A stretch of 64,000 bases of DNA, taken from the NCBI GenBank assembly GCA_028564675.1, contig JAOVVO010000042.1:139001-203000 (forward strand), in the 5' to 3' direction. This stretch comes from Onchocerca lupi. Taxonomy: Eukaryota > Nematoda > Chromadorea > Rhabditida > Onchocercidae. Numbering within the stretch: position 1 is the first letter of the stretch; the number at the start of each line of letters is the position of its first letter. The notes under the pieces are model-generated. The model was not told where the DNA came from, ran no database searches, and was given only the letters and a program-made list of their open reading frames with translations. Positions 35,744-50,100 of this stretch are shown here, one piece after another. Made by a program: the position numbers and the translations under genes.

Positions 35744-38700
35744 ATGGAAGATTCATCGCTTTTAATTCGTGTCGGAACAGCAGTGATTTATGCTGCGTGT
35801 TCGATACTAGTTGTTTTTATCAATAAAATATTGCTCACCAATTTTGGGTTTGTTTCCATTTTATTAGGCTTGAAATAAATGTTTATAATAATGAATGACA
35901 GGCACCTGCAAGTTATTGTATTTCTCCCTTTTTTTTTTCCTCGAATTCGATTTCTTTTTGCTATATATCAATGATTCTGTTTTGTACATTTGTTGAGTTC
36001 CAGATTTCCATCATTTTTGATTGTTGGATTAGGACAGATGGCAGCAACTATTATAGTTCTACGGTTTGCTTCTCTTTTTGATATCGTTTCAATTCCTCCA
36101 TTCGATTCATCCGTTCCATTCAAAGTAAATATTCAAAAAGAAGGAATAAAGAAACGCGTATTTAGATATTTATATAAAATACTAAATAATTTTATTGCTT
36201 TTACGGATTAAATTTGATTCTTGAAAACTTATTATGTTATTTATGGCAATTTTTTGAATTCCTGTCATTTGGGTCGATTCTTTTCCAGATCTTTCCACTG
36301 CCGATCTTCTATCTTCTGAATTTAATATCCGGATTGGGTGGCACACAGAGATTAAAGTATGTTTTTATCGTTTTCTAGATAATAATATTTCTTTTGCTCA
36401 TTTGCAAATTTCAATGTTGACGAATTGCATGTAAAACTATATTAATATTTCCAGTCTTCCGATGTTTACTGTGTTACGTAGATTTTCAATCTTAATGACA
36501 ATGGTGCTGGAATATGTCATACTTGGGTTAGCATTTATTTTTTCATATCTCTTTACACCATATCCTTTACATTTCGCACGTCAGAAACTTTCAAAGTATC
36601 ACAGTCCTACAATTCAGTTATTTCAATTTTCCAGTGAATTAATTATCAAAATTGTTTGATATTCTTAGACCTATCATAGCTCATAGATGTATATATGCAT
36701 TAGGTAACAGGATGTATCACATCATTTTTCCAATTTATTCAGTTTTAATATTATTTTTATTCGAAAATCAGTGTCAGATCGCTGTTTACTTTTTTGTCAA
36801 ATTTAAAATAGAGTTGTGAATAAAATTTTCCTAACCAAATTTTCCCTATCAGAATTTTATTTTTTTCTGCTTCCAAAATTTGGGCAAAATTTAAATGTAA
36901 AGCTGAAAATCAAACTTGAAACATTTCCATATTGGTAGATTATTTTTAGCTTTGCAGAGTGAATGCATCTTATGCAGTGAAAATCTCGGTTGCGCTAATG
37001 ATCTTAGGTTCTGTGATTGCAGCTGTGTAAGTTTATTTGAATTCTCTAATATCTTATCAAAGAGTTGCAGATTGACAACTAGATTGTGTGTTAATTCATT
37101 TGATATATGGAAGATGTCGAATCTTGAGGAATATTATTTTTTTGAATTTATTAGAGTTTTGTTATCAAGAAATATCTTGACTGAGATGATTAGGGCAATT
37201 TATACGGTGCGGAATATAAGATGAACATTGATGTAAAAATTTCTTTGGTCTTGTCATTTTTGGATACAGAAAGCTGCTGTTTATCTTCTAGAAAAAATTT
37301 TTGATTTTTATGTGAATAAATATAATTATAAGCTTGTTTTAAAAAAAATTGAAGAGCAGAAAGATTCTGCTTCTCAACTTTTTCTTGAGAAGTTGCTAAT
37401 TAAGCAAGATTTTGATAAAGTGCACATGAATAGTGTTATTTGTTAGTGTTTCACTGATTTATTGGAGCCGGCTTTTAGTATGAAAGCATTTGAGATGAAA
37501 AAATTGCGTGGTAGTGCAGTTTAAATAGTGAAATCCATTGCTCCTATGTTTTTAATTTATAGGTTTGATTTGACATTTGACGTTTGGGGATATTCAATGA
37601 TTTTGACTAACGACATTTGTACAGCTGCTAACAGCGTTTACATGAAACAAAAGCTTAATGCTAAGGTATCAGCCTTAGATCTTAATATTTATTATCAGTA
37701 TTTCCGATATTATCTTCTTTTATTCTTGCACATTTTATAAAAAATAAACAATTTCAGAAGCTTGGTAAATATGGTCTTTTATATTACAATGCAGTATTTA
37801 TGATTTTCCCTCTGATTATTTTGGTTTGGATAAATGAAGAATTTGGAAAGGTATTGAAATTGAAGCTTACAGTGATTCATTTTGCGATGGGATTTATTGC
37901 AACATTTTTATCATCTTACTGTTTCTACCTAATTATTACTGGTGTTATTACCAATTGATCAGTATACTACTATTATTATCACTTGTTACTATTGTTAATG
38001 ATTCGTTCATTTTAATTAACTTTCTTAATTATTTGAGATTTTGGTTTGAAGATGTTCTGCTGGCTAACAAATCAACATCTTTACAGTTTGCAGTTGCTGA
38101 GATGTTTTAAACCAAGCAGCAACAAATATCTAAAATATTCGAAATTAGTGATATTAGATGCGCCTTTCTCTTTCTATTGTAATATTTCATACATAAAAAC
38201 AATAATTTAAGCAGGAAGTTTCCAAATTAGAATCATTCTGAAGTGAAATGTGCTAAAATTGAAATAAATAGACTGCTTTTTAGGTACTTCAATATATAAA
38301 TGCTGGAAATATGACTATATGGGTAGTTGCTTGTTTGTTGTTTTCATTTGTTTGTGGCTTCTTGCTCAATTGTTCGATCGTTTTATGTACACATCACAAC
38401 AGCGCCCTCACCACTTCATGTGTCGGTCCAGTTAAAGTGAGTTTTTATTTTCCTTAAAAAATTTTCCAAATACTTTGAGTTGTTCATTCTTTATTGTTAA
38501 GCAAAGCAGCTTGGAATCTTTCGCGTTAAACAGCTTGAAATCTTTCTAGAGTTAAACAGCTTGGAATTTTTCGCGGTTTATATGTTTTTGGTGAATTTTT
38601 ATGGTACAGTATGCCTTCAGCGAAATGAAAAGATCTGATAACCTGCTCTGTCGTTTAACATAATAAAAAGTACGATTTGACCAAAACAGCTAATTATTTT

Positions 38701-39329
38701 ACATAGTAATGATTCTCCATTAAACTACACTCTAAGAAACATAAAAAATGAATAGTTTACGAGCAGCAAAAACTAAGATAAATTTGTTTTGATTTTGTAA
38801 AAATTAAGTTTGCATAGTATGAAATATAATGCAACAAATATGCTTTGCATTGAGAACAATTCAGATGAACAGATTGCATAAGGCAATGTGAAATTTAACA
38901 ATGGTTATGATAAAACACTATTGATAGAAATCATTATTATTCATTGCATGTAGTTTAATATCAATTACATGCATGTAATTTAATATCAATTTCCAAATTG
39001 GCTTTTGTGCTTTCTCCCCTTCAAAGTGAGTTATTAAGGAGTAGTTCTTCTACAGTTAGCACTGTGAACACCATCTGCTAGAATTTAATACCAGTTTTTT
39101 TCTATTCAAACAAAACGTGAAATTTTAGAACTTACTTGTCACTTATGTTGGAATGTTCTCCTCGAGCGATTACTTCTTTGGATGGAGTAACTTTATCGGT
39201 ATCAATATCAGCATTGTGGGAAGCCTTCTTTATACTTACGTTACATTTAGAACTAGGAGAAAAAGTGCACAACAGAAGATTACTGGAACGCTACCTAAAG
39301 AAATTGACGAGCAACAACCTCTATTGTGA
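35744..39329 (+). CDS. sqv-7: Nucleotide-sugar transporter, SLC35D / SQV-7-like
   Basis: Multi-pass Golgi or ER antiporter expected to bring UDP-sugars (UDP-glucuronate, UDP-GalNAc or UDP-GlcNAc class) into the lumen for glycosylation. Nine exons in phase: 35744-35847, 36004-36124, 36289-36356, 36455-36526, 36958-37026, 37563-37665, 37758-37850, 38284-38436, 39129-39329. They give 327 residues, the normal family length. Diagnostic stretches shared with SLC35D are INKILLTNFGFPSFL, GLGQMAATII, FPLPIFYLLN, LPMFTVLRRFSI, DICTAANSVYMKQKL, GKYGLLYYNAVFM, HHNSALTTSCVGPVKN and GSLLYTY. The symbol is by family resemblance to C. elegans SQV-7 and the substrate is not determined by sequence alone. The tail ends DEQQPLL, which fits an acidic dileucine sorting motif. 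Confidence 0.92.
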
Positions 39330-39530
39330 TACCACTAAATATTCTTATATAATTTGACATGCTGAAATCATTTTCTTTTTTGCATGAAGATATGTTGGGA
39401 CTTTCTGAAATTTTCAACTTTTATTTCCATTATTCCACATTTTATGGATGATCTGGATTTTTACTTTATTTCATTTGAAAAACAGGAAAAACTATTCATT
39501 TTCATAAATTGCTTCTCTTATCCAAATAGT

Positions 39531-40503
39531 TTACTGTTGCTTCTTATTTTCTTTATTTACAAGTTGTGGTCGCTGTATAGACTGAATGATTGTGCGATAT
39601 CTCTTGTGGGCCAAATCGAAATGCATAAAATGTAGGAAGGTACAGCCCAACAAATCCGTGATTAAAACGGGGATCAACACAACAACAACCACAATTACAA
39701 AAGTATACAGAAAGCGGCGACTTACGGGAAACGCCAATTGAAGTCTAAAGGAAATGGTTTCTAAAGGTATGAAAATAGCAAACACATAGTCCATAATCAG
39801 AAGTTATCTATGCTCAGGAAATGAGAAGGAATGAGGAACACAAAAATTCCTAAAGCGTTTTTTGATCATTGGAGTCAAATGCTCTATCCAAACACCAGTT
39901 CATCTTGCTTATCAAAATTATTAAAAAATCTACATGTATGTACAATAAACATTTGCTCAAAGTGTAATGAAAATCAGAATAGTATCAATCTCATTTTAAG
40001 GCGCTGTTTAATAGAATGTGAACTTTCAATATCTGGTGAGGCTAAATTGCATTTACCATTGAAATCACAACAATTCTGCTAATCTGCAAGAGAGATATTA
40101 TAGTTCGAATGAAAATTCGTCAACGAAAAACATACAAAAGAGCTACACAGTTAACACCGAACGGCTTACTATAAGAAAGACAATATAAATACGGCAATAC
40201 AAATGAAAGCAAATCTTAGTTTTTAGCATAGAAAAGTAACATACATTATTTGGAAACTTTCAAACTTGATTACAAAACGCTTTAATGAAAAAAATCGTCT
40301 CAGGAAATGCTAGATTCACAGGTTGGGGCCGAAACATGTTGAATAAAAGAACTGTCAACTTGTGTGCAAATCTCATCAACCAGTTTTCCCTTACTATTTA
40401 CTTCACAGAGCAATAATGTACTCGAGAAAAGGAACATGCAAAAATGAAAGGCATTAAATAAGCGAGCGTAAATTGAAAAACTGATACATAGTTGATACAA
40501 CAT
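39531..40503 (-). CDS. Possible small secreted or single-pass membrane protein, unknown
   Basis: Minus-strand candidate. A frame from 40503 begins with a hydrophobic, signal-like segment (FCMFLFSSTLLLC), then KLVDEICTQVDSS. Its ATG is 8 bases after an acceptor-like ACTGTCAG. A second short exon near 40078-40053 would read QNCCDFN, and a third from 39760 encodes a strong membrane segment (FLYTFVIVVVVVLIPVLI) followed by a basic tail (HKRYR) and stop at 39531. Exons 2 and 3 join in phase (G|AA); the exon 1 donor is uncertain, with several weak sites. Expected form: short Cys-containing ectodomain, one membrane pass, cytoplasmic tail. It is on the same strand as, and 676 bp downstream of, the USP25/28-like gene. 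Confidence 0.4.
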
Positions 40504-41178
40504 TAGTTTCCTGACAGTAAATGAATATCAATGAAAATAACGGAATAATCGGGAAAGAATGCAAACAGTAAGAGATTTGTTGTTGCTTTTCGAATGAAAC
40601 TATCAAAAATATTCACCTGTAGTCTGTCTCTGTACCAAGTTTTATATCCCTCAATAACATAATTTTTGCTGCAAAACCAATATGGCCTACAAAGCGACTA
40701 ACTATTTACCATATGCAAATATTATGAAAACATAATAAACCAATTATAAAACCGGTAAATAAAAAGCAGTAAATGTCCAACAATTGTAAATATAGTGAGC
40801 AACAAAAAATGCTCGCAATTCCACTTATCTAAAGTCCATCAATTAACAAATCTTAGAAAGATTAATTTTTTGACTTATTTTAAGAAGATTAGCATCACTT
40901 GATGCATTAAAAAAGCAAAAAAATTATAAATCAGCTTATTAATAATTATTACACATTTTCTATATTTGAGCATTAACGTATAGCATAAGTAAAATAAATC
41001 CATATAGCACAATGATCCTCCTAAATCGTTATTGATTTCCCGAATTTCTTATAAAAATTACAAAAATCTTCTACAATTCATAATTTTTATTTTCTAAAAA
41101 GCATGAAGTTTTCAAAAAAAGCGATGTTATCTGTGGAGGAGTTGAAATCCGAGATTTATTAAGGAGGAAGCATGGGGA
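40504..41178. other. Spacer between two minus-strand genes
   Basis: AT-rich, no coding stretch seen. It would be the intercistronic or 3' flanking region of the USP25/28-like gene. Confidence 0.5.
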
Positions 41179-44100
41179 TCAATTATTACATGCGTTTTCA
41201 ACGATGCTATTTTTTCCTTGAATTACAGTGCGTACTAAGATATTCAAATCATCTATGCATTTGACTTCGAGATTAGTACTTACTGCTTGTCTCAAGAGAA
41301 AAAGATCATATCCAGAATTCCCTGCTTTGATGTTCAGTTTTGGTGCCGGCATACTTGATGGTGTCTTTTGTTCCGCTGCATCCAAAATTTTCTAAAAATG
41401 CTGGTTAAGAACCTCTCATAACTGTATGCTATAGTGAAAACAACAAATCGAAAAGAAGGGTTCGCATATCAGCTGCTAATTATACGAGTTCTGAATGATT
41501 ATTATTTGATATTGATCAGAATAAGAAATGCGACTAAATATTTGATTTTTCTAAAAAAGGAGGATCTTCTCTGTCAAATAATTATATTTGTTTTATAATT
41601 ATATTTTCAACGTCTATTTTCCAACTAAACCTATAGAATAAGAAAAAAACTGGCAGCAAGCTTCACTATTTCAAGAATTATAAGAAAACGTGAAATAACT
41701 AGATGAAATAAAAATATTTTCGCGTTGGCTTTTATTATATAATATTAACAGTTATTCAAAACAGAAAAGATACTTGATAAACCCAAGGTACTCTCTGTAA
41801 ACCATTCGAATTTGATAGCAGTTGATTCCACATGGAAACGACATATTGGATAGTCTGCAAGCTCGATGGATATTCAAATTAGAAATTTCTCCTAATCAAT
41901 TTTTTTTTTTAAAAAAAAAAGTATTCAGTCTCTTCTTTTTTTTTTTTTTTTTGATTTTTTATTTCGCTTTTTTAGTATTCATTTAAACTGCAACTTTCTA
42001 CTTGTTAGAAGTCATAAAAATAAAAAAGTGAATAAATTCAACAAGTCTCACTGACCCTTTCGGAGGCTTCGTTACCCATCCTGTGTAATCGAACAATCAT
42101 TGCTTTATATTCCTTATCCAAGAAATTTTCATAGTCTGCCAAAATACTATCATCTGATTCAACACTGATATTGTCAATGAGGCGCTGACTTATCCTCTGT
42201 AATATTTTTAACTGAACATATTGAACGGATTCAATATAAATACAATAGGAAACTTAGATTTTTAAAATTTACCTTTTCGCTGAAATATATAGATAATTAA
42301 AAATGAAAATAAGAATTTAAAGACTCAACTTACAATAACATAAATGATAAGAAGAGCGTTGTGTACCAAACAGAAAAAAAGCTTTTGCTCTATATCGGAT
42401 GACTTCACTGTCGCATACATATTAATTCTCTCCATCATTCGAATCGAAACACAAAGGAAACGCGATTGCTGTATGTCCATAGAAAGCATAGTCTTATTCT
42501 GCTGGCTGAAAAAAAAAAAAGTTGTTTCAAGTGCACTGACGTATGATATCATCTCTAAGCATTTGTCAAAAAAGTAAAACCGAACTGTCAACATAATATA
42601 AGTGTTGTTTATAGCAGAATCTGTAATATTTCTCAGCTATATAAATCACTCATCTACACAACGGCGCAATGGCCTTTATTCTCTCATCTTCCAATCTACT
42701 AATAGAACTCATGTGCTTTGTTTGAAGGTTGTATATGGTTATAAATTTTATGTTAATTGCCGGAATGTTGTAAGGACTAAAACTTTGTGCTTTGTTTAAA
42801 ATATTTTAAGCATTATCTCTTATTCTTTAGTTCTTGTCCTGACACCGATCTTTTGTATAACTAATGTGTGAATCTCTGCCACTAATCACCTCAAGGATAA
42901 TCCAAATAAAAAGGAAGCTTTCGGGTAGCAGAATCAGTGTCAATATCAGTGCCATCAGCAACATTCAGACTTCATCGCGGACGGGCTTTCCTATATCAGT
43001 GTCCAAAAATCGAGTAGTTTGTCAACATCGGTCCCTGCTGCATCGACATATTCAGCGCGATCGGTCCCTTTCGACATCATAATTAGTGGCAAATCAGTTC
43101 CCAACCAATATCAAAAAGATTTCAACGACAGCACAAGCGACAATTCAGACAAAAGACCACTGTTAGTATCCTTTATATTTATAGTGTACTGTCCATTCTC
43201 TATATTGTTTATAATCTCGCATAAATCCAATAAAGCTATTGTTGACCTAGTGGAGTAGTGACAAAAAAATTTCCCATCCAACCAATCTTTTTCTCAACAG
43301 CATTTAAGATTCAAGAATCGAAAATAATTACAACTCAAATAAGTCTGTCGAAAATAATCGAATCAAAAGTGGTTTCAATACTATACTTGATTTAGCGAAT
43401 ATAATACTAGCTTCAGTTTATGATTATTTTATTGTTTGGACCAAACAAAAATTCAAATACCTGGACGCGAGATCAATTTTTTTGACGATATCGCTCAGCA
43501 CAGCTATCATTCGACAAAACACTTCATAAAGGACATGCGCATTCTGAAATGGAAGCACGAACAGCAAATCTCTGCACAGTTTGTCGGTAAAACCGAAACA
43601 TTTTATAATATAATAAAATAATCAATGTATGTGTATAATAGAAATTTGTAACATTTCTCAGTCAAATGAATCATTTATCAACAAAAGTACTCCTTCGAAA
43701 TCCAAGCATAAATCCAGGCATAACTCCCTGGGAAAATCGTTGTAAGATCAACAATAAGATTTCGAAGGAGTACAATTAACTTATCCTTGTTCACTCATCT
43801 TCCGATCAACTAAAGTTTGTGTGCATTACTTAAAATACTATAAATCATGCTAATTGTCTGAGATGTTATAAGGAGTAAAGCTTGTATGCATTGTTTAAAA
43901 TTGTAAGCATTGTCTATCTCTTATCCTTTGTCCTGATAACTAAATCTTTGTATAACTCATCGTAAATCATCGTCTATTACAAAACCAATGACTATCAACA
44001 TCATCAACTTGCAGAACTAGCGTATAAAAAGGAGCTTCTAGTGGTCACGACATCATTAATCAGTATTACGCCGTAGTTATTCAATAATCACTCAGTTATT

Positions 44101-47100
44101 CAGTGATTCCGCAGCTAATCAACTCAATAGTCACTCAGCTCACTCGACAATCAATACTCTTCAATTCAATTCAACTCACTTATATTCAACCATCTGTACT
44201 ATACCAAACGATTAACTGCAATCGTGATATAATTTGATTTTATTCTATTTTATAATGTAAACGAAGGAATTATTCCTCTGTCAAACAATAAAATTTTTCC
44301 CGCCAAGATTCGTCATTGTCAGGATAAAAAATAAATTTCCTGACACGCTTACGAAAAAATTTATATATATATATATATTCACTTTAATCCCTTCAAAAAC
44401 ATTTAAAAAATGATCAAACTAAATTTGTAGAAGCTTAAAAGAATTCAATGTATTAAATGTAATTACGTTTAAGGAGAGCAGTGACGATGGATCATCTCCA
44501 ATAAATTTCTCTACAACTTTCTCGCAAGTTGATACCACTTTAGAATACTGCCTGAATTGCAATCTATCAAATGCAATCGAAAACTTCAAAAACTGAACAA
44601 GATGAAAAAACTGTGAAGTAAGAACCAAGACAGTGTAAAAAAAGATATCTATACCTCCTATATAAGTAAAAGCTAAACTGAAATCAATTAATTAAATCTA
44701 AAATAAACACTTGACCAGAACATCAGTCGAAGCATATACTTACGTTACATCTATATTCATTAGCATTCGTAAAATGAAAATCGATCTTGCTGGACTGCTT
44801 AACGGTATGCCGAATATTGATGCCCAATCGATCATGTACATTAATCTGTCGATATAGAGCACATTCGACGTTTTCTGTGCTTTTTCATAATGGCCCATGT
44901 GGTTTGCAAGCAACTAAAATGAAATTGAAATCAATTCTTTTTGTTTTATCAGAACAATCTAATACTGAAAATGAAGTATAACATACCAGAAAAACTTTTG
45001 AGGAATGAATTTTGAAAAAGAAATAAGTGAAAAATCATCGCCCTAACAGATGTGAAAAAAATTTCCAACTGAAGTCTTGCCTCCTGGATTAGACTGAATG
45101 CACTTTCATCTCGCTCCAAAAACAATTCGTCCAATATATTCAAAGCATTTAATGCACTGCAATCAAACTTTTTTGAGAAAACCTAATAGATGCTGACAAA
45201 AGCTGACATAAAATCGATATATCTGATACAATTCTAGTAAATCGTAAGTCAGTTTAAGATAAAGCAATCATATGTTGCAAGAAAATATACTAGTAGAAAA
45301 AACCCAATTAATGAACTGAATTGTACAAAGAGCAAAAAAGAAAACAGAATTCATGTGCAACAGAAAAAGCATACAATTAAAAATACGATTTTCTTGAACA
45401 ATTTTACTTTATTTCGAACTTTGAATCAATCGAGGATTCATCCATTTCACTGCAAACAATTTATGCGCTCCAAGTTTGATTATCGGAAATAATGCTAAAA
45501 ATCTCTAACCTTTTTAACATGAATAATCCGAAAAATCGTGCTGCATGTTCATAGTGTCGCTTGCACAAAGCACCAAAATCAACTGGACCTTTATAAGATA
45601 CCATTTCCAGTAAATCCTGAAATTACAAACAAAAAAATTAAATTAGAAACTATAGTAGTCTTTGTTGTTTGTTTGCTTTTAAATAAGAAACTATAGTAGT
45701 TTTTGTTTGTTTGTTTGCTTTTATTTTTTTTTTCTTTTACATAAATCTTACCATGCATTTCAAGAATAAAAAAAAGTTTTAGTGGGAAAAGTACCATATC
45801 TTTGCAAGGAATGATAAGGGCTTTGTTTTTGGATTCACACATCATGGCCGGATGATCGGCATCCCATTTGATCATTTCTGCATCAAACAAAGCATTATCC
45901 GTGGAAACTTCAAGTTTCAGATCACATGGTAAACTGTCAATTAATTCGATGATCGACTGAGCTGGCTGCTTTTGCTCTATAAATACAAACAGTGTGTATT
46001 ATACTACCTGCTTTAAAAAATCAAAGGTCAGATAAAGAATGAGAAGTATTTTTCGATTAAAGAATCAATATTAATTAGTACAGTAACAACCAATGATCTG
46101 AATAAATCATATCTCAAACTGAATTCATCTGTGATCAATATTTTTACATGAACATCTTATTGAACTCAGAGACTTCTGAATAGTGGAATAACTTTCGAAA
46201 ATTATATATCTTTTATTTAGTGTAACTAGACTGCTAGAAATCAACAATTTCTGAACACTAAAAAACCAATCTTGTCGATTTTTTGATTCTATACTGCTTA
46301 CCAAACAGATCACAATGCAGTTCTTTTTATGAAATGTACGAAACAATCGAAACAATTAAACAGTGATTAAACAAGCAAAGATAAAAGAGAAATAAATGAG
46401 CTCTAAACAGTAGTTATGCAAAAGTTCTTACCTTGTCCATAAAGCACGTTTTCACATTTCTTTCTCGTATAAATTAAGCAATATGCAGAGCAAGCCCTTC
46501 TCGAGCCAAATGAATCTTCTTCAATTTGTTGCCAAGTTGCAGGTTCAACACTTTTATCATTAAATTTACGCCATGACACTTCTTTGTCCTCGGTAGTGCA
46601 TAACGGGAAGCTAGCTATATAGGCCCAGTAATGTCCAACATTTGCTTCACCTTCATGGACAATAACGCTGTGCAAATGATATGGTTCCTGCAAGAGTGTG
46701 AAGCATGAGTTATACACTCTAACGCACATGCAAAAAGAAGTATAAAACTTTATTGCTTATAAGTAATGAAGCTATAAAAATGAAATTAATCAAAGATTTC
46801 TGAATGGAAACAACTGCACCTCTCTCATGCCATCGACATTAAAGATCGAGTCAATACTTTCTTGCAATGTATTTGCCTCTTTTTGTAGTTCTGAAATGAC
46901 TTTAGCTCTAAATAAAAACAACTCTGACAGAAAAATCTAAAAATATAATTTGACAGTGTATATAAACTACTTAAAAAAATAAGATAGAATAATAAAATAT
47001 TACCGAAATATTGCTCAATATCCAGTATTTCATTAGATATTGGTTTAGTGAGATTTCAGAATTTAAAAAAAAAAAAATTTATTTGTACCATCAATTCGCT

Positions 47101-50100
47101 TTTGGGCATTCGCTGAAAGCGTTTGTAGAAAATTTGTCACTGCACTGATGTCAACATCTGGTGGGATTATCGTTTTATCAAGACAAGGACACGCTAACAT
47201 TACATTCTCTTCTTTTAAATCGCTCGATCCTGATATAAAAATACTTTCGAAATTTTTAAGTCAGAATAGAAAAGAACACTAAAATATATTCTTCGATCCA
47301 ATAATTCTAAAAAAAGAAACTAGATTTCCAGATATCTCGGAATATAGCGACAAAAAAATATGCCATTTGGTTTCATATCATGTCCAATCGAGGCAAAAAT
47401 TCCTCATTTTAATTAAAATTAATGAGAAAAGGAAACCATACCTACATGAGGATTCGACAAATCAGATACCACTACTGAAAGTGGCAGAGTTTCATTGCAA
47501 ACTTCCATCGGTTGCTGTTTGCAAGTGTCACAGTTGACAGCGATGTTTCTAAAATTATCATTTAGCACAGCATTATTAAGGATATGATGAAAATTGAAAT
47601 GGACCATCTCATAATGAAACAGTAAATTCGGATTTATCAATCTTGAGCTCAATGTTCAACAAGGAGACTATTCCTTGTTAAAAAAAATTAAAAAGGGACC
47701 AATATAAATAATATAGCTGATCCAGAAAAGAACTCTGAGATTGAATATATTTCAATGAAGAATCATATCTGATAGAATTTAAGACAAATTATCGCCGTGA
47801 TCATATATTCAAACTCACTAAAAGTCAGCAGACGTGCATTTAACAACCAGAAAAATTTTTACGACAAAAAATTTATTCAAATTCTTAGCAAATCAATTTA
47901 AGAAATTCTAGCGTGAAGACAATTTAATTTTGAACAAAAAATCCAACCCATCATTCATCGCCGACGATGCATATTTGACAACAGCATCTATGAGAGATGG
48001 AAGTGGTGCTTTTGTGTCCCCAGCTGGAAATTTTTCCCATCTGCAAATCTTTGTACTTATCACCTGTTCATTTAAGCTTAATTATGACATGTCTCATGAT
48101 CTTAAAATTTATAAAAACGATAAATTCTAAAAATTAAAGGCAGATAATTAAAGAGAAATTGGAATAAAAAAGCTATGCTCAGCTTAAAATGACATCTAAG
48201 TAACTTCAAAAGCAATGTAATAATAGCCTAAAACAATCTCATCGGAAGTAAAGAAAACCATTTAAAAAGCAGAATTAATGTTAATAAGGCTAACAAACCC
48301 TTCTAATTCACACTTAACAAGTGCAAGCCGTCTCTTCAAGGATTTACGCTCAATCCGTTTCTCACTCACAAATGCACGATTTCGATATAAATAACGATCC
48401 ATGTATATAACACGAGGAAATTGAAACTGACTGTGAACTTTTTCCGTCTGACCATTTTTATAACTAAACCGAACCAGCGAAAAGATGATTACAGATGGTA
48501 ACGATTCAAACCATAACTATAAATGAAATGATTACGGTTCCCACTTTTTTGATTATTATCAAAATTATGAGAAATGTAAAACTTAAAAAGAAATCACAGA
48601 ACCTCTTTCGCTGGTGCATCAGACAGATGATAAGCTTCTAAGGAGTCGTATAAGTTGTCGTAAGTGACATCCAAATTGATCATTTGTAGTGAATTCGCTA
48701 ACTTCAGAGGTGATGAAACTCCGACTGTGATTTCTTAAATATATAGGACTAAGCAAAACAGATTTTTTTTAAAAACATAAAGAATAAACATGGTTTAATT
48801 ATATAGACAGAAGTTAATAAATGATGAACAGCTATATTACTCCAATCATAGATGACAATACCTATTCAGCTACTCAGTAATTCCTTCACGAATAATTTTA
48901 AAACGATACCAGTGTTGGGTCGAATTTCAACATGTGAGCCATGAAAAAGTGCATTAAACGGATGTTCCGAAGCAGGATTCGAACTGAGATCATTACTGGC
49001 TAATTTATTAAAATGCGTTTCATCACCTGGCGTTAATGTTTGCTCTGAATTAGAACCACTCGGCATCATATTTTCGTCCTGCACTGGTAATAAATGGTGA
49101 GTGAAAATATCTAATTTCAACTCAGTTGTAATATTTTACTTGCGATCAAATATAAAAGATGGAAGCATAAGTGTGCTTACATTAATATCCATAATTTCTC
49201 CACAGGAAATACCGGAAGACGATGGATGGAGAGATTCCATTTCTGGTACTGACTCAATTCTGAAGGCAACTTCAAGCCATTCGATCAGTCGTAAAAGCAT
49301 TTCGGTAGCATCCTGAATTTTTTCTTATTATTACCTATAAAAAAATTTATCGCTTCAACGCTACCGATAGTGACAGTTGAAGCACACGTACATTACAACT
49401 TCGAATCGAATATACTTAAAAAACCTGTTGAATTCCAATGCAGGGAGCAGCTTTATTCAAACTCGTATTCAACTCGCTAATTATTTTTAACACATTTGTT
49501 GGATCAACATATGCACGTGATGACGCTTTAAGACAGGCAGCAAGCTGACGGAGAGATATTAAAAGTGAGGTTGTCAATACATCCACGTTGATCTAAAGCA
49601 ATAGTGGAAAATTTAAAATTACCAAAAAACAACTCTAAATCCAGTATTTGTATGCACTGTGTTTCATTTCCAATTTTTTTTTTTTTTTTTTTTTTTTTTT
49701 GTTCTCTAAATTAGTTAAGGCAACAAAAAGTTCGCATAAAATATTCTGATAAATTGGAAGATAATATATAATTCGAAAAACAAAAGAAGACTTTGCCATA
49801 GCCCACTTAGCTTTTACAGTTAGGAAATAAAAGAAAAAAATGAATCAGGATTTTAATATCTAAGGGAAAATAGGGCGATGAATACTTAGCCAGAAAACTT
49901 TTGGAATATTTTATCAAATAAAGAGAGAGAAAAAAAAAGACCTCATTGAGTTGGCCTGACTCATTTCCCCAAAAATTTGATTTAGCGGTGATATCTTTCG
50001 TCCCAGTTTTGATTGGTGTATCGAATAACATTTGACGGAAACGTGGTATGTGGAATAATGTCTGAAAAAATCATTAGGGAGGAGGCATAGGAAAACGAAG

